Below are positions 11,075 through 22,642 of a DNA stretch of 64,000 nt, piece after piece. Each line of letters begins with the position of its first letter. Within the stretch, counting starts at the first letter, position 1. Source of the DNA: Paroedura picta (taxonomy: Eukaryota > Chordata > Lepidosauria > Squamata > Gekkonidae). Below the pieces are notes generated by a model. The model ran no database searches and was not told where the DNA came from. It saw only the letters and a program-made list of their open reading frames with translations. The position numbers and the translations under genes are program-made. The stretch lies in NCBI RefSeq assembly GCF_049243985.1, contig NC_135370.1, positions 41,901,255-41,965,254 on the forward strand, read 5' to 3'.

Positions 11075-11264
11075 GCTCGAGTCCCAAATGACTGCTGACA
11101 TCCAAACCATCCTCCAGCTGCTGCAGAGGCAGCCGACGCTCATTCCACCGGCCTACAGCATGGTGACCGCGAGTACCGAATACCAGAGGCCAGCTGTCCG
11201 GGTGGTGCAAAGTCTTCATCCTATAGCATCTATTAAAACAGACAAAAGTTTCAGCCCTGCACAG
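11075..11264 (+). CDS. KCNH7: KCNH7 penultimate coding exon
   Basis: The acceptor CCCCCCAG precedes the exon and ACAG|GTATGC ends it. The first base completes the Arg codon left by the previous exon, giving [19 protein letters not shown], the second half of the ERG-family C-terminal coiled coil. It continues with [16 protein letters not shown] and a Ser-rich stretch ending [10 protein letters not shown]. It has 63 whole codons after the split one and ends in phase 0, matching the last exon. The intron before it (4405-11074) is filled with CR1, hAT-like, SINE and unclassified repeats. Residues match vertebrate KCNH7 closely, so identity is not in doubt. Confidence 0.96.
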
Positions 11265-11311
11265 GTATGCATTTGTGGACAGGCACAGGTACTGGGAGGG
11301 AAGGAGGTGTG

Positions 11312-11412
11312 GTGCACCCCGGCCTCAGAGGCTAAGCAGGATCAGGATTGAGGGCAGCGACCACCGAGGAAGACTCTGCAGAGGAAGGCAATGGCAATCC
11401 ACGTCTACCTCT
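11312..11412 (+). mobile_element. 5S-rRNA-derived SINE, decayed
   Basis: AGAGGCTAAGCAGGATCAGG and GACCACCGAGGAAGACTCTG, then GAGGAAGGCAATGGCAATCC. Lies 50 bases after a KCNH7 exon. Confidence 0.75.
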
Positions 11413-11455
11413 CACTGACTGGAGTTCCCTTGAGCCAGTTTCTCCACAGCACTTG

Positions 11456-11805
11456 TGGGGAACGACTTGCCCAAGTGCCACAGGCTCTATTTCAAGGAGG
11501 AGGGCAGGATGCTGTTCCCGTTGGCTGCAGAGGAGAGGACACACAGTAATGGGTTTAAACTACAAGTACAACGATATAGGCTAGATATCAGGAAAAAAAT
11601 TTTCACAGTCAGAGTAGTTCAGCAGTGGAATAGGCTGTCTAAGGAGGTGGTGAGCTCCCCCTCACTGGCAGTCTTCAAGCAAAGGTTGGATACATACTTT
11701 TCTTGGATGCTTTAGGGTGCTTAGGGCTGATCCTTCGTAGAGCAGGGGGTTGGACTAGATGGCCTGTGTGGCCCCTTCCAGCTCTATGATTCTATGATTC
11801 AACGG
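11456..11805 (+). mobile_element. CR1 LINE 3' end
   Basis: CAGCAGTGGAATAGGCTGTC, AAGGAGGTGGTGAGCTCCCC, GGGGGTTGGACTAGATGGCC and the ATTCTATGATTC terminal repeat. It follows a KCNH7 exon by 190 bases. Confidence 0.9.
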
Positions 11806-12558
11806 GGACCAAGGTGCTGGAGGAGGAGGGCTCAGGCCTCCTCACATATTGCTGAGACAAAATGACTTGGGAAGGGGCCTTTTGCCCCATTACAGGACAG
11901 TGCATATGCAGTCCAGCAGTGAGGCCAAAAGTTTACTGTGGAGTAGAACAAATTTGCAATGTATTTTACATTATTTTTATTTTATGTATATATCTGTTCT
12001 TTAAAATAATTGGTGGAGAGAGTAGATGAGTTCACACCATCCTCGCACAAAGAGACTGACAAGGGGGGCTTGTTGCCTTTTCCTGCTGGAAGAAGTTGGA
12101 GGGAAGGTGGCCAGAGATGGGACAGACTACCTGATTAGCTGTTTGTTGGATAGACAGCCAATCAGGTAGACGCTGACTCGGTCAAAACTCCTCCCACAAA
12201 CCCAGTCACCTTTGATTTATGTTACAGATAGCAGACTGACAAGCTAACCGTTTGCAATGAATAGTTGGTAGCAGACAAGCATGAGTTGGTTATGCTTATT
12301 ATTAAGTTCCTAAAAACAAGACACCGAACGGAATCCCAGGACCAGTCACAAAGGGCCTTTTTATATTATCATATTCCTTGTTTGTAAATTCCTGTTTCTT
12401 TGTGGGGGAGTCCATTGCACAGTGGCTTTGCTCCCCCTAGTGGTCAATGCAATATTACATTAATTTATGTCTGTCTGCCAGCATAGCTCCTTGCAGATTT
12501 AAACTTCAGGTTTTTATGCTGGGCATAAACCACTGTTACATCAATTAAACTACTAGAG

Positions 12559-12889
12559 CAGCCTATCTCAATATTTTACCATTGAAAACCCCCTGAAACA
12601 TTCCTCAGGCTTCAAAATACGCCAGAAGAGGCGTGATTGTGCAGAAGGGAGTATAGCTGTGTCCACGCCCACCTGTGGCCCCCTCCCCTTCCCACCCCCT
12701 CTACCCCCTATTGGCTATCTTGGGAGGGGAAGAAACAGATTGACATGATCATCTATGGTCATATCACCCGACAGATGTCTAACAAGTGTTAAAAAATATA
12801 TTAAAAATTATCTCCCACCCCTTCAGGAAACCCTTCCAGGGCCATCAAGAAACCCCAGGATTTCATGAATTCCTGGTTGAGGAAGCCTG
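12559..12889 (+). mobile_element. hAT-like non-autonomous element, second family
   Basis: Starts CAGCCTATCTCAATATTTTA and ends TTCCTGGTTGAGGAAGCCTG, imperfect inverted ends. Flanks TACTAGAG/CACTAGAG (8 bp, one mismatch) at 12551-12558 and 12890-12897. The middle has no coding potential. Confidence 0.85.
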
Positions 12890-13273
12890 CACTAGAGGAA
12901 GGAAGACACAAGCAGAACAGGAGGAAGAACCTAAAGAAACAGGAACTTATAAGCAAGGACCATGAGAAAAAGGAAAAGCCCACAATAACGAAGAGAAGGC
13001 AGACTCCGGGACTGTCTGATGTTTACCGTGTTTGTGACACAACTATACTGATGGCAGAGGTCCTGGCAGACTGTTAAGATGCTCTTTCACACTATGACAT
13101 TTTTATCCCCCTTTTTCTCCAAAAAACTGACAAGGTTCTCCTATCCTAATTTTCCTTCACAACAACCGTATGAGGCAGGTTAGATGGAAAGAGAGAGCAA
13201 GTGGGTCAAGGCCACCTACTGGACTTAATGGCAGAGGCAGATTTGAACCTGGATGTCTTCCACCTTTATTCCA

Positions 13274-13544
13274 GAGTGGTGTTGGAGTTAAGAGTGGCGG
13301 CTTCTATTCTGGAGAGCTGGGTTTGATTTCCCACTCCTCTGCATGCAGCCAGCTGGGTGGCCTTGGGCTCGCCACTGCACTGATACGGATGTTCTGACCG
13401 AGCAGCGATATCAGGGCTCTCTCAGCCTCACCTACCTCACAGGGTGTCTGTTGTGGGGAGAGGAAAGGGAAGGCGACTATAAGCCCCTTTGAGACTTCTT
13501 CAGGCAGCATAAAAACCAACTCATCTCCTCCTTCTTCTTCTTCA
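13274..13544 (+). mobile_element. CORE-type SINE
   Basis: Same family as 3549-3820: GTTTGATTTCCCACTCC, GGGTGGCCTTGGGCTCG, CACAGGGTGTCTGTTGTGG and a CTTCTTCTT tail. Confidence 0.87.
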
Positions 13545-13613
13545 TCACACTGACTTAGTTGTTTTGAGGAAAGCCACATGGTCCCCATTGACCACTGCCC
13601 CAGGAGGGAATGT

Positions 13614-14200
13614 AAGAAAAAACTCCGGCCAACTGGCTGAACTTAATTCTCCTTATTTGCATTTGTATTTTGTTGTTCTTTTAAATGTTCACAACTTGAG
13701 ATTCCCTTATAGGGAAATATTGATTCTTTTGAATAATATATTATTTCAAATATAAAGTTCCTCTAATTCTTTCAACTGTTTCATATAGCATGTCCTGGCA
13801 GGCTCAAACTTTCTGGGAGGTTTTCTAACAGGTCACAGGCTAATACCACTGAAGAAGAAAGAAACTGAAAACGGGAAATAGAATCAGATAATTTATCTGG
13901 AACCCGTTTTGGTGGCTGTTGTTTGCTTCATACTTTAGATCAGGGGTAGTCAAACTGCAGCCCTCCAGATGTCCATGGACTACAATTCCCAGGAGCCCCT
14001 GCCAGCGAATGCTGGCAGGGGCTCCTGGGAATTGTAGTCCATGGACATCTGGAGGGCCGCAGTTTGACTACCCCTGCTTTAGATTATTTGAAAGAATCAA
14101 CATTTCCCTATAAGGGAATCTCACGTTGTGAACATTTAAAAGAACAACAAAATGCAAATAAGGAAAATTTAGTTCAGCCAATTGGCTGGATTTTTTTCTT
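13614..14200. mobile_element. Unclassified element with inverted repeats of about 120 bp
   Basis: The left arm (13614-13738) and right arm (14081-14200) are complements: AACAAC/GTTGTT, AGGGAATCTCA/TGAGATTCCCT and GCCAATTGGCTG/GCCAACTGGCTGA landmarks align in reverse order. The foldback MITE at 13941-14076 inserted later beside the right arm. Without it the centre is about 200 bases and not obviously coding. CCCCAGGAGGGAA lies just outside each arm in direct orientation. No family is recognised. Confidence 0.75.
13941..14076. mobile_element. Foldback MITE (hAT-like), perfect 8-bp duplication
   Basis: CAGGGGTAGTCAAACTGCAG mirrored by CTGCAGTTTGACTACCCCTG-type end. CTTTAGAT occurs immediately on both sides (13933-13940, 14077-14084). 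Arms match at nearly every base around a short centre. Confidence 0.92.
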
Positions 14201-14261
14201 ATTTTCTGGACTAGCAATCCGACCAGCCTTCGTTGCCCCAGGAGGGAAGGTGGCATGGGAT

Positions 14262-14425
14262 CATGAGGTCTCAGGAGCAAAATAGGGTCAGTCCTTGGAA
14301 AGGAGGCCCTCAAAGAAGGCTATGCCAAGGAACGCAGTGGCAAGCCACCTCTACTTCTCCCTGCCGTTGAAAGCTCCTCATGGGGGTCACCATACAGCGG
14401 TGATGACTTGATAGCACACCTATCC
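14262..14425 (+). mobile_element. 5S-rRNA-derived SINE, strongly decayed
   Basis: Only the tail (GCAGTGGCAAGCCACCTCTA, GGGGGTCACCATACAGCGGT) is clear; the 5S part is barely recognisable. It ends 50 bases before the last KCNH7 exon. Confidence 0.6.
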
Positions 14426-14474
14426 ACTCCCCCCTTCCAATGACATAACTTGTCGTGTTGTTTCACTTCCTCAG

Positions 14475-14741
14475 TGTCCCGAGTTCCTAGACCTCGAAAA
14501 ATCGAAACCGAAATCCAAAGAATCCCTCTCGAGTGGAGTGCACCTTAACACAGCCTCGGAAGACAACTTGGCATCCTTTTTGGAACAAGAGCATGCTCAG
14601 TCTGTAGAGCTGCCCCCACAACATTGCAAGACTTGCCTCCACCCCATCAGGCACCCATCCCTGCCAGATTCTTCCCTAAGTGCTGTAGGAATCTTGGGTC
14701 TTCATAGGCATGTTTCCGATCCTGGTCTTCCTGGGAAATAA
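14475..14741 (+). CDS. KCNH7: KCNH7 last coding exon with stop codon
   Basis: The exon starts after CTTCCTCAG and runs 88 codons to TAA at 14739-14741. It begins [20 protein letters not shown], then [26 protein letters not shown], and ends [13 protein letters not shown], which is the KCNH7 C-terminus known from mammals. A middle stretch (roughly residues 30-50 of the exon) is more divergent, as expected for a disordered tail. Phase 0 joins it to the previous exon. The 3' UTR follows directly. Confidence 0.96.
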   Translation, partial: CPEFLDLEKSKPKSKESLSSGVHLNTASEDNLASFLEQEHAQSVELPPQHCKTCLHPIRHPSLPDSSLSAVGILGLHRHVSDPGLPGK

Positions 14742-15620
14742 CCCTTTTAGACTCTTACATCACCTGAAATGTAAGTGCTTTTAATGGCTGGGGGTTTTGT
14801 TTTGTTTTTTTCCTTTTTTGTATTTAAATCCTCTATACTTGACTCAGGGGCTACAAGGATATACCATTATATGCAAAAGTACTGTATATTTTCCTAACTT
14901 TGTAGCTTGTAAGGTAAAGTTTAACTGGCAACGATGTACATATTATAAATATATAAATATATATATTAAAACGGGGAGGGGGGGAAAACAAAAACGGTAT
15001 GTTCCAGATGTAAAATTGCCAGCATTCCCAAGGCACCTTATATTTTTTAATTTTTTTAAAAAAACGCACCTGCATGTTTGGAAATGGTTACAGTTCTGTT
15101 GCATGGAGATTAACTGTTGACTGTTTTCCACCAACTCCTGCTTGATTGCGGATATATGCCTTTAAGAGACGAGGACGCCGATCCACGCAGAAAAGATGGG
15201 GAGGGGGGGTTTCCTTTCGTCTTAAGCGAATCTCAAGAGAAACTGTCCTCCCGCTTCCCTTTGGAATGACCCAATTCCCTTGCCGGCAGTGAACTTCCTC
15301 CGAATCCACCGTGCCCTTCCGTGGCACCGGCAAGGAAAGCGGTCCCTGCATCATCTGAGTTTGGAAGACATTTGTGTCAGCACCATTAGCAAGGAGGCCG
15401 TTTGTTTTCAGTAGAGCCAGAGCAACTCTGCTGGGTGTGGAAAGCTTCCTCACTGTCTTGCATCCACACTGGCTAAACCTTTTGTTGTTGCAGGTTTTCT
15501 TTTCTCCCCCCCCCCCTTTCTGAACAGCCTCATCCTAGCCGAAAGCGGCCACGCTAAACAAGCAGTTAGCTGTCGAGACCCTCAACCATAATCAAATGCA
15601 ATAAATATGATTTCTACATA
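14742..15620 (+). other. KCNH7: KCNH7 3' UTR (inferred)
   Basis: This stretch runs from the KCNH7 stop codon to just past an AATAAA at 15600-15605, the first clear poly(A) signal on this strand. It contains an AT-rich part near 14940-14970 and no repeat that I recognise. The 3' end is inferred from the signal alone; a longer alternative UTR is possible. Confidence 0.6.
15600..15605 (+). terminator. KCNH7: AATAAA poly(A) signal, probable KCNH7 3' end
   Basis: Canonical AATAAA about 860 bases after the KCNH7 stop codon, in non-repetitive sequence. No cDNA is available to confirm use. Confidence 0.5.
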
Positions 15621-16204
15621 ACGCAGAAGACTTGGCTCGTTTTGTTTGCTGCAAACGGCGTCACAGGCTCGGCAACGGTGCTGCTTCCTCAGACTTTCAC
15701 GGTCGTGGTTTGAGGTCTCCCTCCTCATCTAGCAACCTCCACCTGTGTGCTCACTTAGAACATCTACTGGCTTGGCGTATGTTATTTCAAGCCTTGACAC
15801 GTTCTCACCCAAAGGCACCTGGGTCACCCATACATATACATGATCTCTTCTGGCATCGATGCACTCCATGCTGTGAAGTAAATTTGGGGCATAGTCCACC
15901 CTAGCAAAGACACAGTGCCCACACTCAGAAGGCTGGCCATCACCTGTTTTCCCCTCCCCTTGGTGGCTTCAAAAGCATCCAGTGAGGCCATTATGGAATC
16001 GGGAGATATGTAGACATACACCTGTTGATCCCTGTTTGGTTCCCCCTCTTAGGTCAGTGCAAGTTGCTGGAAAGCAAGGCCCAGCGTGTCCCAGTGTTGT
16101 ATCAAGCAGAAATCTCAAGTCTTGTGGCAATCTTCCCAACACATGTGGGTATTCTATCTGAACTAAGTTTCGCTCATGCCCATGAGATGGCCAAATTTTT
16201 GTTC
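15621..16204. other. KCNH7-GCA intergenic, unassigned
   Basis: No gene, repeat or signal recognised between the KCNH7 poly(A) signal and the 16205 repeat. Confidence 0.4.
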
Positions 16205-16990
16205 TTTCCCCCAGTAGAGATGGGCATGAACTGGGAACATGTGGTTCATCTCAGTTCCTGGTTTGTGAGCCACTTTTAGGTGCCAAGGTAATTGATTCAG
16301 TTCATGACACAGTAGAATGCCCTCCCAGCATGCTAGACACACCAGACTCCTAGGGGATCTCTGGCTGACTCTCCTCGACCAGCCATCAAAGTTTGGTGAG
16401 GATTGGATTTATGGGGTCCAAGCCACGAGCTCCCAAATAAGGTGCCCCCATGAAAGGGCTTTCTGTGGAAATGACTGGTACGGGTTTAGGAAGTCCAGGA
16501 GTGTATAGAATGAGCCCTGTGCAAGATATAGGCATCAAACTTGCTGGGGAGTTCCCTCAGCTGTGCCTCTACATGCCCTCTAAGTTATATGGAGATTGGA
16601 CTTTGGGGGGGTCTGAGTTATGTCCTCCCAAAGAAGCTACCCCCAGGAAAATGCTTTGGGGGGGGGGAATGTTAGGTGAAGGTTAAAAGTGTACAGAATG
16701 GACCCCCTGCTAGTGACACACACCAAACACACAGGGAACCTCACCCTAATGCCTGCTCCTCTACGGTCTCTCCAAGTTGGGGGTGGACTACATTTCTGGG
16801 GCAACAGTTATGGTCCCCCCCCCAAAAGGTCTCCCCCAGTGCTCTCTCTGGAAAAGACAGCTGCAGTTGCAGAGGTCTGTAGACTCAGGAACAAGCCAGT
16901 GACACTAAATTCACTGAGAAGCTTCAGCTGGGCACACGCCCACCCCATCCAGATGATGGAAGCAAGGCAAGCATCCCCCCTCTGCTCGCA
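16205..16990 (+). repeat. Unclassified repeat with three diverged units of about 185 bp
   Basis: After the GATGGGCATGAACTGGGAAC opening, units start near 16310, 16500 and 16689. Shared words are GTGTATAGAATG/GTGTACAGAATG, TGCCTCTAC/TGCTCCTCTAC, AAGTT...GGA, GAGTTATG/CAGTTATG and GTGCCCCCA/CTACCCCCAGG. Open frames across it (for example 16689-17288) follow from base composition. Confidence 0.65.
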
Positions 16991-18734
16991 GCCCCCACAC
17001 GCCTCCAAAGGCAGGTTCTCAATGGCAGAAAGAAACATCCTCAGAGTTTTGACAGAGTCTCCCAGGGCAGCTTGGCAAGCACTCTGGCCATACAACACAA
17101 GCAAGGGAAACAGGGTCACAATTCTCAGAGGCCACCCCAGGGCTGAAAGACTCCGGACCAGAGGACATCCGCCATGCAGGCAGAGAATGGAAACAAATGT
17201 TAAGCTGGCTGGGCTGATAGCCACCCCCAGGTCTCCAAAGACAGGATCTGAAGGACAGAAAGGTAGACGACCCAAAGTAACTTCATAGCAGCCCGGCAGT
17301 GTCTCCTGGCAAACTCTGGAACCCAGCGAGGCATGCCCACCATGCTCCCAGGCCCCTCAGGCCCAAACACATAGATCCTCTGGTCGGAGCCCACTCCTAG
17401 GTGACATTTCTGGTTATTCACCATTAGTGGAACACGTTGCACAGATAGGAGACCGCCTGTTGTGAATTGTACAAAGGGCTTGCTTATATAGGCAGATGCT
17501 TGTTGAGGGAGGTGTTTGTTGAGGTGGATCCTGTTCCATGGGGAAGCCATCTTCGGCCCCCTCCCCTCCCAGCAAGTCTGTGGCTTACCCGGGCCCGTGG
17601 CCTCCTTACCCGAGGGCTGCCATGATGTGCAGGTGACACGGCTAGCTCCTGGAGGTGGGTACTCCAGGGGCCAGCTCTATCTGGATGCATCCGGATTGGC
17701 CTGCTAACTCGGACACCACCCGGGCAGGGTGGTGTCCGGGCCTGGACACGGCCACCTACATGGCCCTTTTTCTTTTGTATATAGGCTTATGGTTAAGATT
17801 ATAATGCTTCGATTATTGTGTTTGTTTGAGCGAAGAACTGGCCTTTCTCTGTGTGTTCTTTGCTTTAGCCCCCCACACCACCCAAAAAAGGTCGCATGGT
17901 GTTCTGAAGATCCAAGCTTTCAAGGAGAACCAAGGCTGGCGATTAATCTAGGGCAGGGCCGATGGGGTTCACAGGAGGCATCTCCGCAAACTTTATACAC
18001 TCTAACAAACAGCCTCAGCCCATCTAAGGCTTCACTTTCCTAAGGGGAGGGGGCAGGGTTGAACCATTAACTTTGACAGGGATGTGTCATGATGAGGCGA
18101 CAACATTTCCCCACCATTCTTCTGCAGCTCCTGATTCTTAGCAATGTGCTCCGGGGTGTGAAATCAACTAGAGCGCGTGCAGAGCAACAACGGAAAACGA
18201 AGGAGGCATTTTGCATGGTTGGAGCTCAATTTCACAGATGGAGGATGCGTTTATAACTCAAAAAGAATCGCCTGTCAGGAGCAAGAGCGCCAACTCGCCC
18301 TGGAACAAATGGAGCCAAACCCTTCTCGACAGAAATTTCTAAGACATTTGGGGAAGGGACTTGTTGTTTGGGGAGTTTCGAGCTGATGCGAAAGTTAAGC
18401 TTGGAGACCTTTGAAATGGAGATGGGGAAATGTTGGCCTCCTATTGAAGCAATCTTTTGTCATCGTCTGATTCCAGTACGGCTGGATCCCACGGAGGATA
18501 TCCACCAGCTCCTTCCCCCTGTGGCAGACCCTCTGGCGCCCCTCATGTTGTGCAGGGGCAACATTGTGAGGGAGGCACAAGACGGCTGCAGTGGGAGAGG
18601 GGAAAGAAGTCGTGCGTCATGAATTGAAAGCCCTTCCGAGAATCTCAGGCCAAAATGTTTCAGGAGAAAAATAGAACAGAGATTTTCTTTTTTAAAAGGA
18701 GAGAGGGAATATGGACCTTTAAGGTGTCGTTAAG
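16991..18734. other. KCNH7-GCA intergenic, unassigned
   Basis: Moderately GC-rich. Apart from the stem-loop at 17710 I recognise nothing; part may continue the 16205 repeat. Confidence 0.35.
17710..17738. other. GC-rich 12-bp stem-loop
   Basis: CGGACACCACCC and GGGTGGTGTCCG form a perfect stem around GGGCA. There is no T run after it and no gene beside it, so I give it no role. Confidence 0.6.
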
Positions 18735-19015
18735 TATTTGAAAGGTTGTGACTTGGAGGAGGGCAGGGAAAGGTTCCTGTTGGCAGCAGAGGGCCTGCAG
18801 TAATGGGTTTAAACTACGTGGAGAATGATATCGGCTAGGTATCTCGGGAAAAAATTTCACAGAGTAGTTCAGCAGTGGAATCGGCTGCCAAAGGAGGTGG
18901 TGAGCTCCCCCCACTGGCAGTCTTCACGCAGCGGCTGGATAAATACACTTTGGGCGGATCCTGCATTGAGCAGGAGGTTGGACTCGATGGCCCTTCCAAC
19001 TCTATGATTCTAAAT
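18735..19015 (+). mobile_element. CR1 LINE 3' end
   Basis: GTTCAGCAGTGGAATCGGCT, AAAGGAGGTGGTGAGCTCCC, GAGGTTGGACTCGATGGCCC, ending CTATGATTCT. Confidence 0.9.
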
Positions 19016-19379
19016 AGTAGCTCACAGATTCTGACTCAAAGGTCAGTGCTACATGCAGTTGCTATGCTGTCCCAATAAGGAAATGAGCAGGAAGATATTA
19101 TGGACCGAACTCCTGGGAATGCACTCAGTCACGTCAGGTGGAGCTTGCCACCAGATTTTTTAATTAGCCCTAAAAAGCTCCAAACAAATCTCAATAATAA
19201 GAATAATACATATTTCATTTATGGCCAGGCCTACCTTCAGGATTCAGGGCAGGTAAGAGGATTATAATACTTGATATTAAAAACATTATGAATCCCTTAT
19301 AATAGTTCCAACCACTTCTGTTATTGTAGTTGGGGGGGATATAGATCAAATAGTCAGGCTCAGATATAATTTGGCTGGT

Positions 19380-19640
19380 GTTTGGAACAGCGAGGTCAGG
19401 ATTTCAGCACTCTTTTTAGGCCTCTCCCGTAGACCTGGCGGAACAGCCCCGTCTTGCAGGCGGAACTGTCTACGTAGCAGGAATCTCCCTCCACCTTCCA
19501 TAAAGGACATCCTGCAGGGTGAGTGGAAATCAGATTCACAGAAGCGGGAAGAAAGGCGAATTCTCCCTTCTTTGTGTCAGCCTTCCTGACCACTTGGAGA
19601 GTGGTCCAGTGTCCCCTGACCTTCACTCGCCATCATTTAG
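19380..19640 (-). mobile_element. L2-type LINE fragment
   Basis: GTAGACCTGGCGGAACAGCC and CGTCTTGCAGGCGGAAC are the complement of the L2 segment encoding FRRALKTELF-like residues. Old and diverged. Confidence 0.55.
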
Positions 19641-19675
19641 GGTGCAAGATGGGTGAGAATTACTTCCGTCAAGTG

Positions 19676-20010
19676 GAGAGCCAGTTTGGTGTAGTGGTTA
19701 GGAGTGCGGACGTCTAATCTGGCATGCCGGGTTCGATTCTCAACTTCTCCTCCATATGCAGCCACCTGGGTGACCTTGGGCTGGCCACAGCACTGATAAA
19801 ACTGTTCTGACCGAGCAGGAATCTCAGGGCCCTCTCAGCCTCAACTACCTCACAGGGTGTCTGTTGTGGAGAGAGGAATGGGAAGGTGACTATAAGCCGC
19901 TTTGAGCCTCCTTTGGGTAGAGAAAAGCGGCATATAAGAACGAACTCTTCTTCTTCTTCTTCTTCTTCTTCTTCTTCTTCTTCTTCTTCTTCTTCTTCTT
20001 CTTCTTCTTC
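19676..20010 (+). mobile_element. CORE-type SINE with expanded (TTC)n tail
   Basis: Nearly complete copy from AGAGCCAGTTTGGTGTAGTG to AAAAGCGGCATATAAGAAC, followed by about 65 bases of pure TTC repeat (19946-20010). The expansion presumably grew from the short TTC tail that the family carries. Confidence 0.9.
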
Positions 20011-20138
20011 AGTTTTGCTGCAATGAGTGTTTCAAGGTACACCAAAGAAAAGATCTGGTGGTAAGAGCAACCCCTTGCAACTACCCTTGACCATTAGAAC
20101 TATCTCCTCCTAGCATGGCCTTTTCAAGAGTATAGAAT

Positions 20139-20449
20139 AGGCTTTCTCAACCACAGTTATGTGAAACCCTTGATTGCCCTGGAACAGGTTCCTGAATGGG
20201 TGGGGGCTAATTATTGGTTTATATATTTTTAAAGCATTTATTGAGTGATATGTCCATATATCGTCATGTTGACCAGCGCCCCCTCCCCAATGGCCAATGA
20301 TGGGATGGGAAGGGGAGGGGCCCCAGGTGGGCGTGTCCGCAGCTTTGCTTCCCAACCATATTCTGCACGATTGTGCCACTTCTGGGGTTTCTCGAAGCCT
20401 GAAGAATGTTTCAGGGGTTTCTCAACGGTAAAAAAGTGGAGAAAAGCTG
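20139..20449 (-). mobile_element. hAT-like element, second family
   Basis: Reverse copy of the 12559 family: GGCTTTCTCAACCACAG start, CCCTCCCCAATGGCCAATGA in the middle, GGTTTCTCGAAGCCTGAAGA and GTTTCAGGGGTTTCTCAACG near the end. Confidence 0.82.
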
Positions 20450-20916
20450 CATAATAACTGTTCTCAGTCGGTTTGGCTCATTCTCTGGGGAAAGGCCCTT
20501 CTGCCAGTGCTGTGCTTGTGGCTGCCCATCTGGGACCTGGAGCCTGCACCCTGCCTTTGAACGGTCTACGTGCAGCCAGAGACGTGGCCATCGCTGCTGT
20601 GCCTCCCACCTCATTTCCCTCGAGATTTTGCCATTCATCTTCCTTGCCTGGCTGACGAAGCAAGCAAGACTTCAGTCTGGCCCCCGAACAAGTGGAAGCC
20701 GTGGTGACAAAAGATGGGAAAGAATTATAAAAAATATGCAGCAGCAGCAACTTCTTCTGCCATTGTGGATGGCCGCTTTCTTTCTCTTTGGGTTTCTGTT
20801 TTCAGAGCCAGAGAAAATGTATTTCAGAGTGAGATTTTTCTGAATAGCACTGGCAAAGCTGATGCAGCTACTTCTTGCTTTGGGTGTTGCATTTAGGCTT
20901 TAATGCGCATGTGTGT

Positions 20917-20941
20917 GCGCGCACACACACACACACACAAC
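20917..20941. repeat. CA microsatellite
   Basis: GCGCGCACACACACACACAC-type run next to a hAT-like fragment. Confidence 0.9.
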
Positions 20942-20944
20942 GCA

Positions 20945-21061
20945 TGTTTAACAATTTTTTTAAATATATATAAAATTAATGAACACCCACCCATTTGGGA
21001 AACCCTTCCAGGGCCATCAAGAAATCCCAGGATTTCATGAAACCCTGGTTGAGAAAGCCTG
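20945..21061 (+). mobile_element. hAT-like element, second family, right part
   Basis: GGGAAACCCTTCCAGGGCCA and GAAACCCTGGTTGAGAAAGC, the last third of the family. Confidence 0.8.
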
Positions 21062-21805
21062 CTATTATGCATTCCTGCCACTTTTCAACCCTTCATCTCT
21101 GGGGCTATCCTAATTATGTGCTCTGGTTTTCTGCAGCCTACTATCAGTTGAACTTCCCAAGCTCCAGCTGACTCAAATGTACCTTCTTGTAGCAACTTAA
21201 TCAGCTGAAGCTCACCAGGGCTGATTCTGCACTTATTTTGTTTATTCCATTGTCAATCCTGTTGAATTCAGATCTATTTGAACTTGGGTCTTCCTCTCCC
21301 CCCCCCCTCCCCATTGAAACAGGAAAGTGTTCTGCATGTGGTTAGGGAGGCTCAGAAGGGGGGGGGAGACAAGCACAGCCTCTTTCTTTTCTTGGAGGGG
21401 GGGAGAGGATCGAAGAAGGCAGAGGAAGGAGAAAAAAATTCAAGACCGACAGAAGTTGAGAGAAATGAGGGGCTTCTCCTTTAAGGCAAGCTTGTCACAT
21501 GGGCAGCTTTGGCCAATCAGGGAATCTCTACCATGGAGCAGAGCCCAGATTCAAAACAGCCTGCTTTCTCAATCCGATTCTTAGAATATTGAGGGTTAAA
21601 AGCACTCTAAGATATTGCACGATAAAGGAAGGGTCATGCTGGATCAATCATGCTTGTTGCAGAAGGAAAATTTAAATTGCCCAAAATCAAAATGGAAATC
21701 GCATTCTGTGTAGACGGCAGGGACTGAATCGGCCTGGGATTGGAATAAAAGCTCCATGCAGTTTACACCCAGGTTCAAGTGAGGAATTTAAACCTACGAA
21801 TTGTT

Positions 21806-21900
21806 ATAGAATCATAGAATCATAGAGTTGGAAGGGGCCATACAGGCCATCTAGTCCAACCCCCTGCTCAACACATAGATCTTGCCCACCTCCAAACAAG
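21806..21900 (-). mobile_element. CR1 LINE 3' terminus
   Basis: ATAGAATCATAGAATCATAG, then GTTGGAAGGGGCC and CATCTAGTCCAACCCCCTGC: the complement of the CR1 end. Confidence 0.88.
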
Positions 21901-22642
21901 GGTTCAAAATGCGTTATTCAGTGAATGGATATTTTAAAGGTCTGTTTGAAAATACTAAAAATGCCACGGGCTTATGACTGCGCAAGCTCTTCTGCCATGA
22001 AAATGGCATATGGAAGTCTGACTTCATTCAATCTCGAGTGCCAAAATACATGGGTATCTATTTGGCTTTCCTGCTCAGCCCAGTTCTTCCCTCACATTGT
22101 TCACTGTTTCCTAAACACGATCTCCAAAGAAGAGAGTCACAACAGCTGGAACACGAACACAATTCCAACATGAAGATTGCTGTCCAGGAGGCCACTGATC
22201 ACAACCCAAGTTTGGTTCGATCCCAGGAGCTCTGGGGAGGCAAACGATTGCTGCCAATGGCGTCATAGCATATCCTTATTCATTGCAGCAGGGGAAACTG
22301 AAGATCAACTCGAAACGTGGGGCAGACACATCCGTTTATAAGCAGAGATTAAAAGAGTATGTTCTGTTCTGTCGCACTAAAACAAGGCTGAGCAACCTGG
22401 ATAGCAAATTATATACTTTACAGGAGGGCAAAACAAAACCATTTAAGTTAAAGGAAGTGGCTCTAACTAGAACTAATACTAAAGGCGCAAGAGATCGAAC
22501 TGCCATTTGATTTGCTCATCAATGCTGCATGTTGCTGGCCTCTGCACTCCCTGCCAGTCACCTGACATGGTGAGCTTTGGTTGCACCATTTATCAGGGGA
22601 GGGGGAAGAGCAGAGATCAGAAGGGCCCACCATGCTGCTAGG

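Noticed and set aside
16689-17288. A 199-codon + strand frame
   Set aside because: It starts in the tandem-unit repeat and has no recognisable domain.
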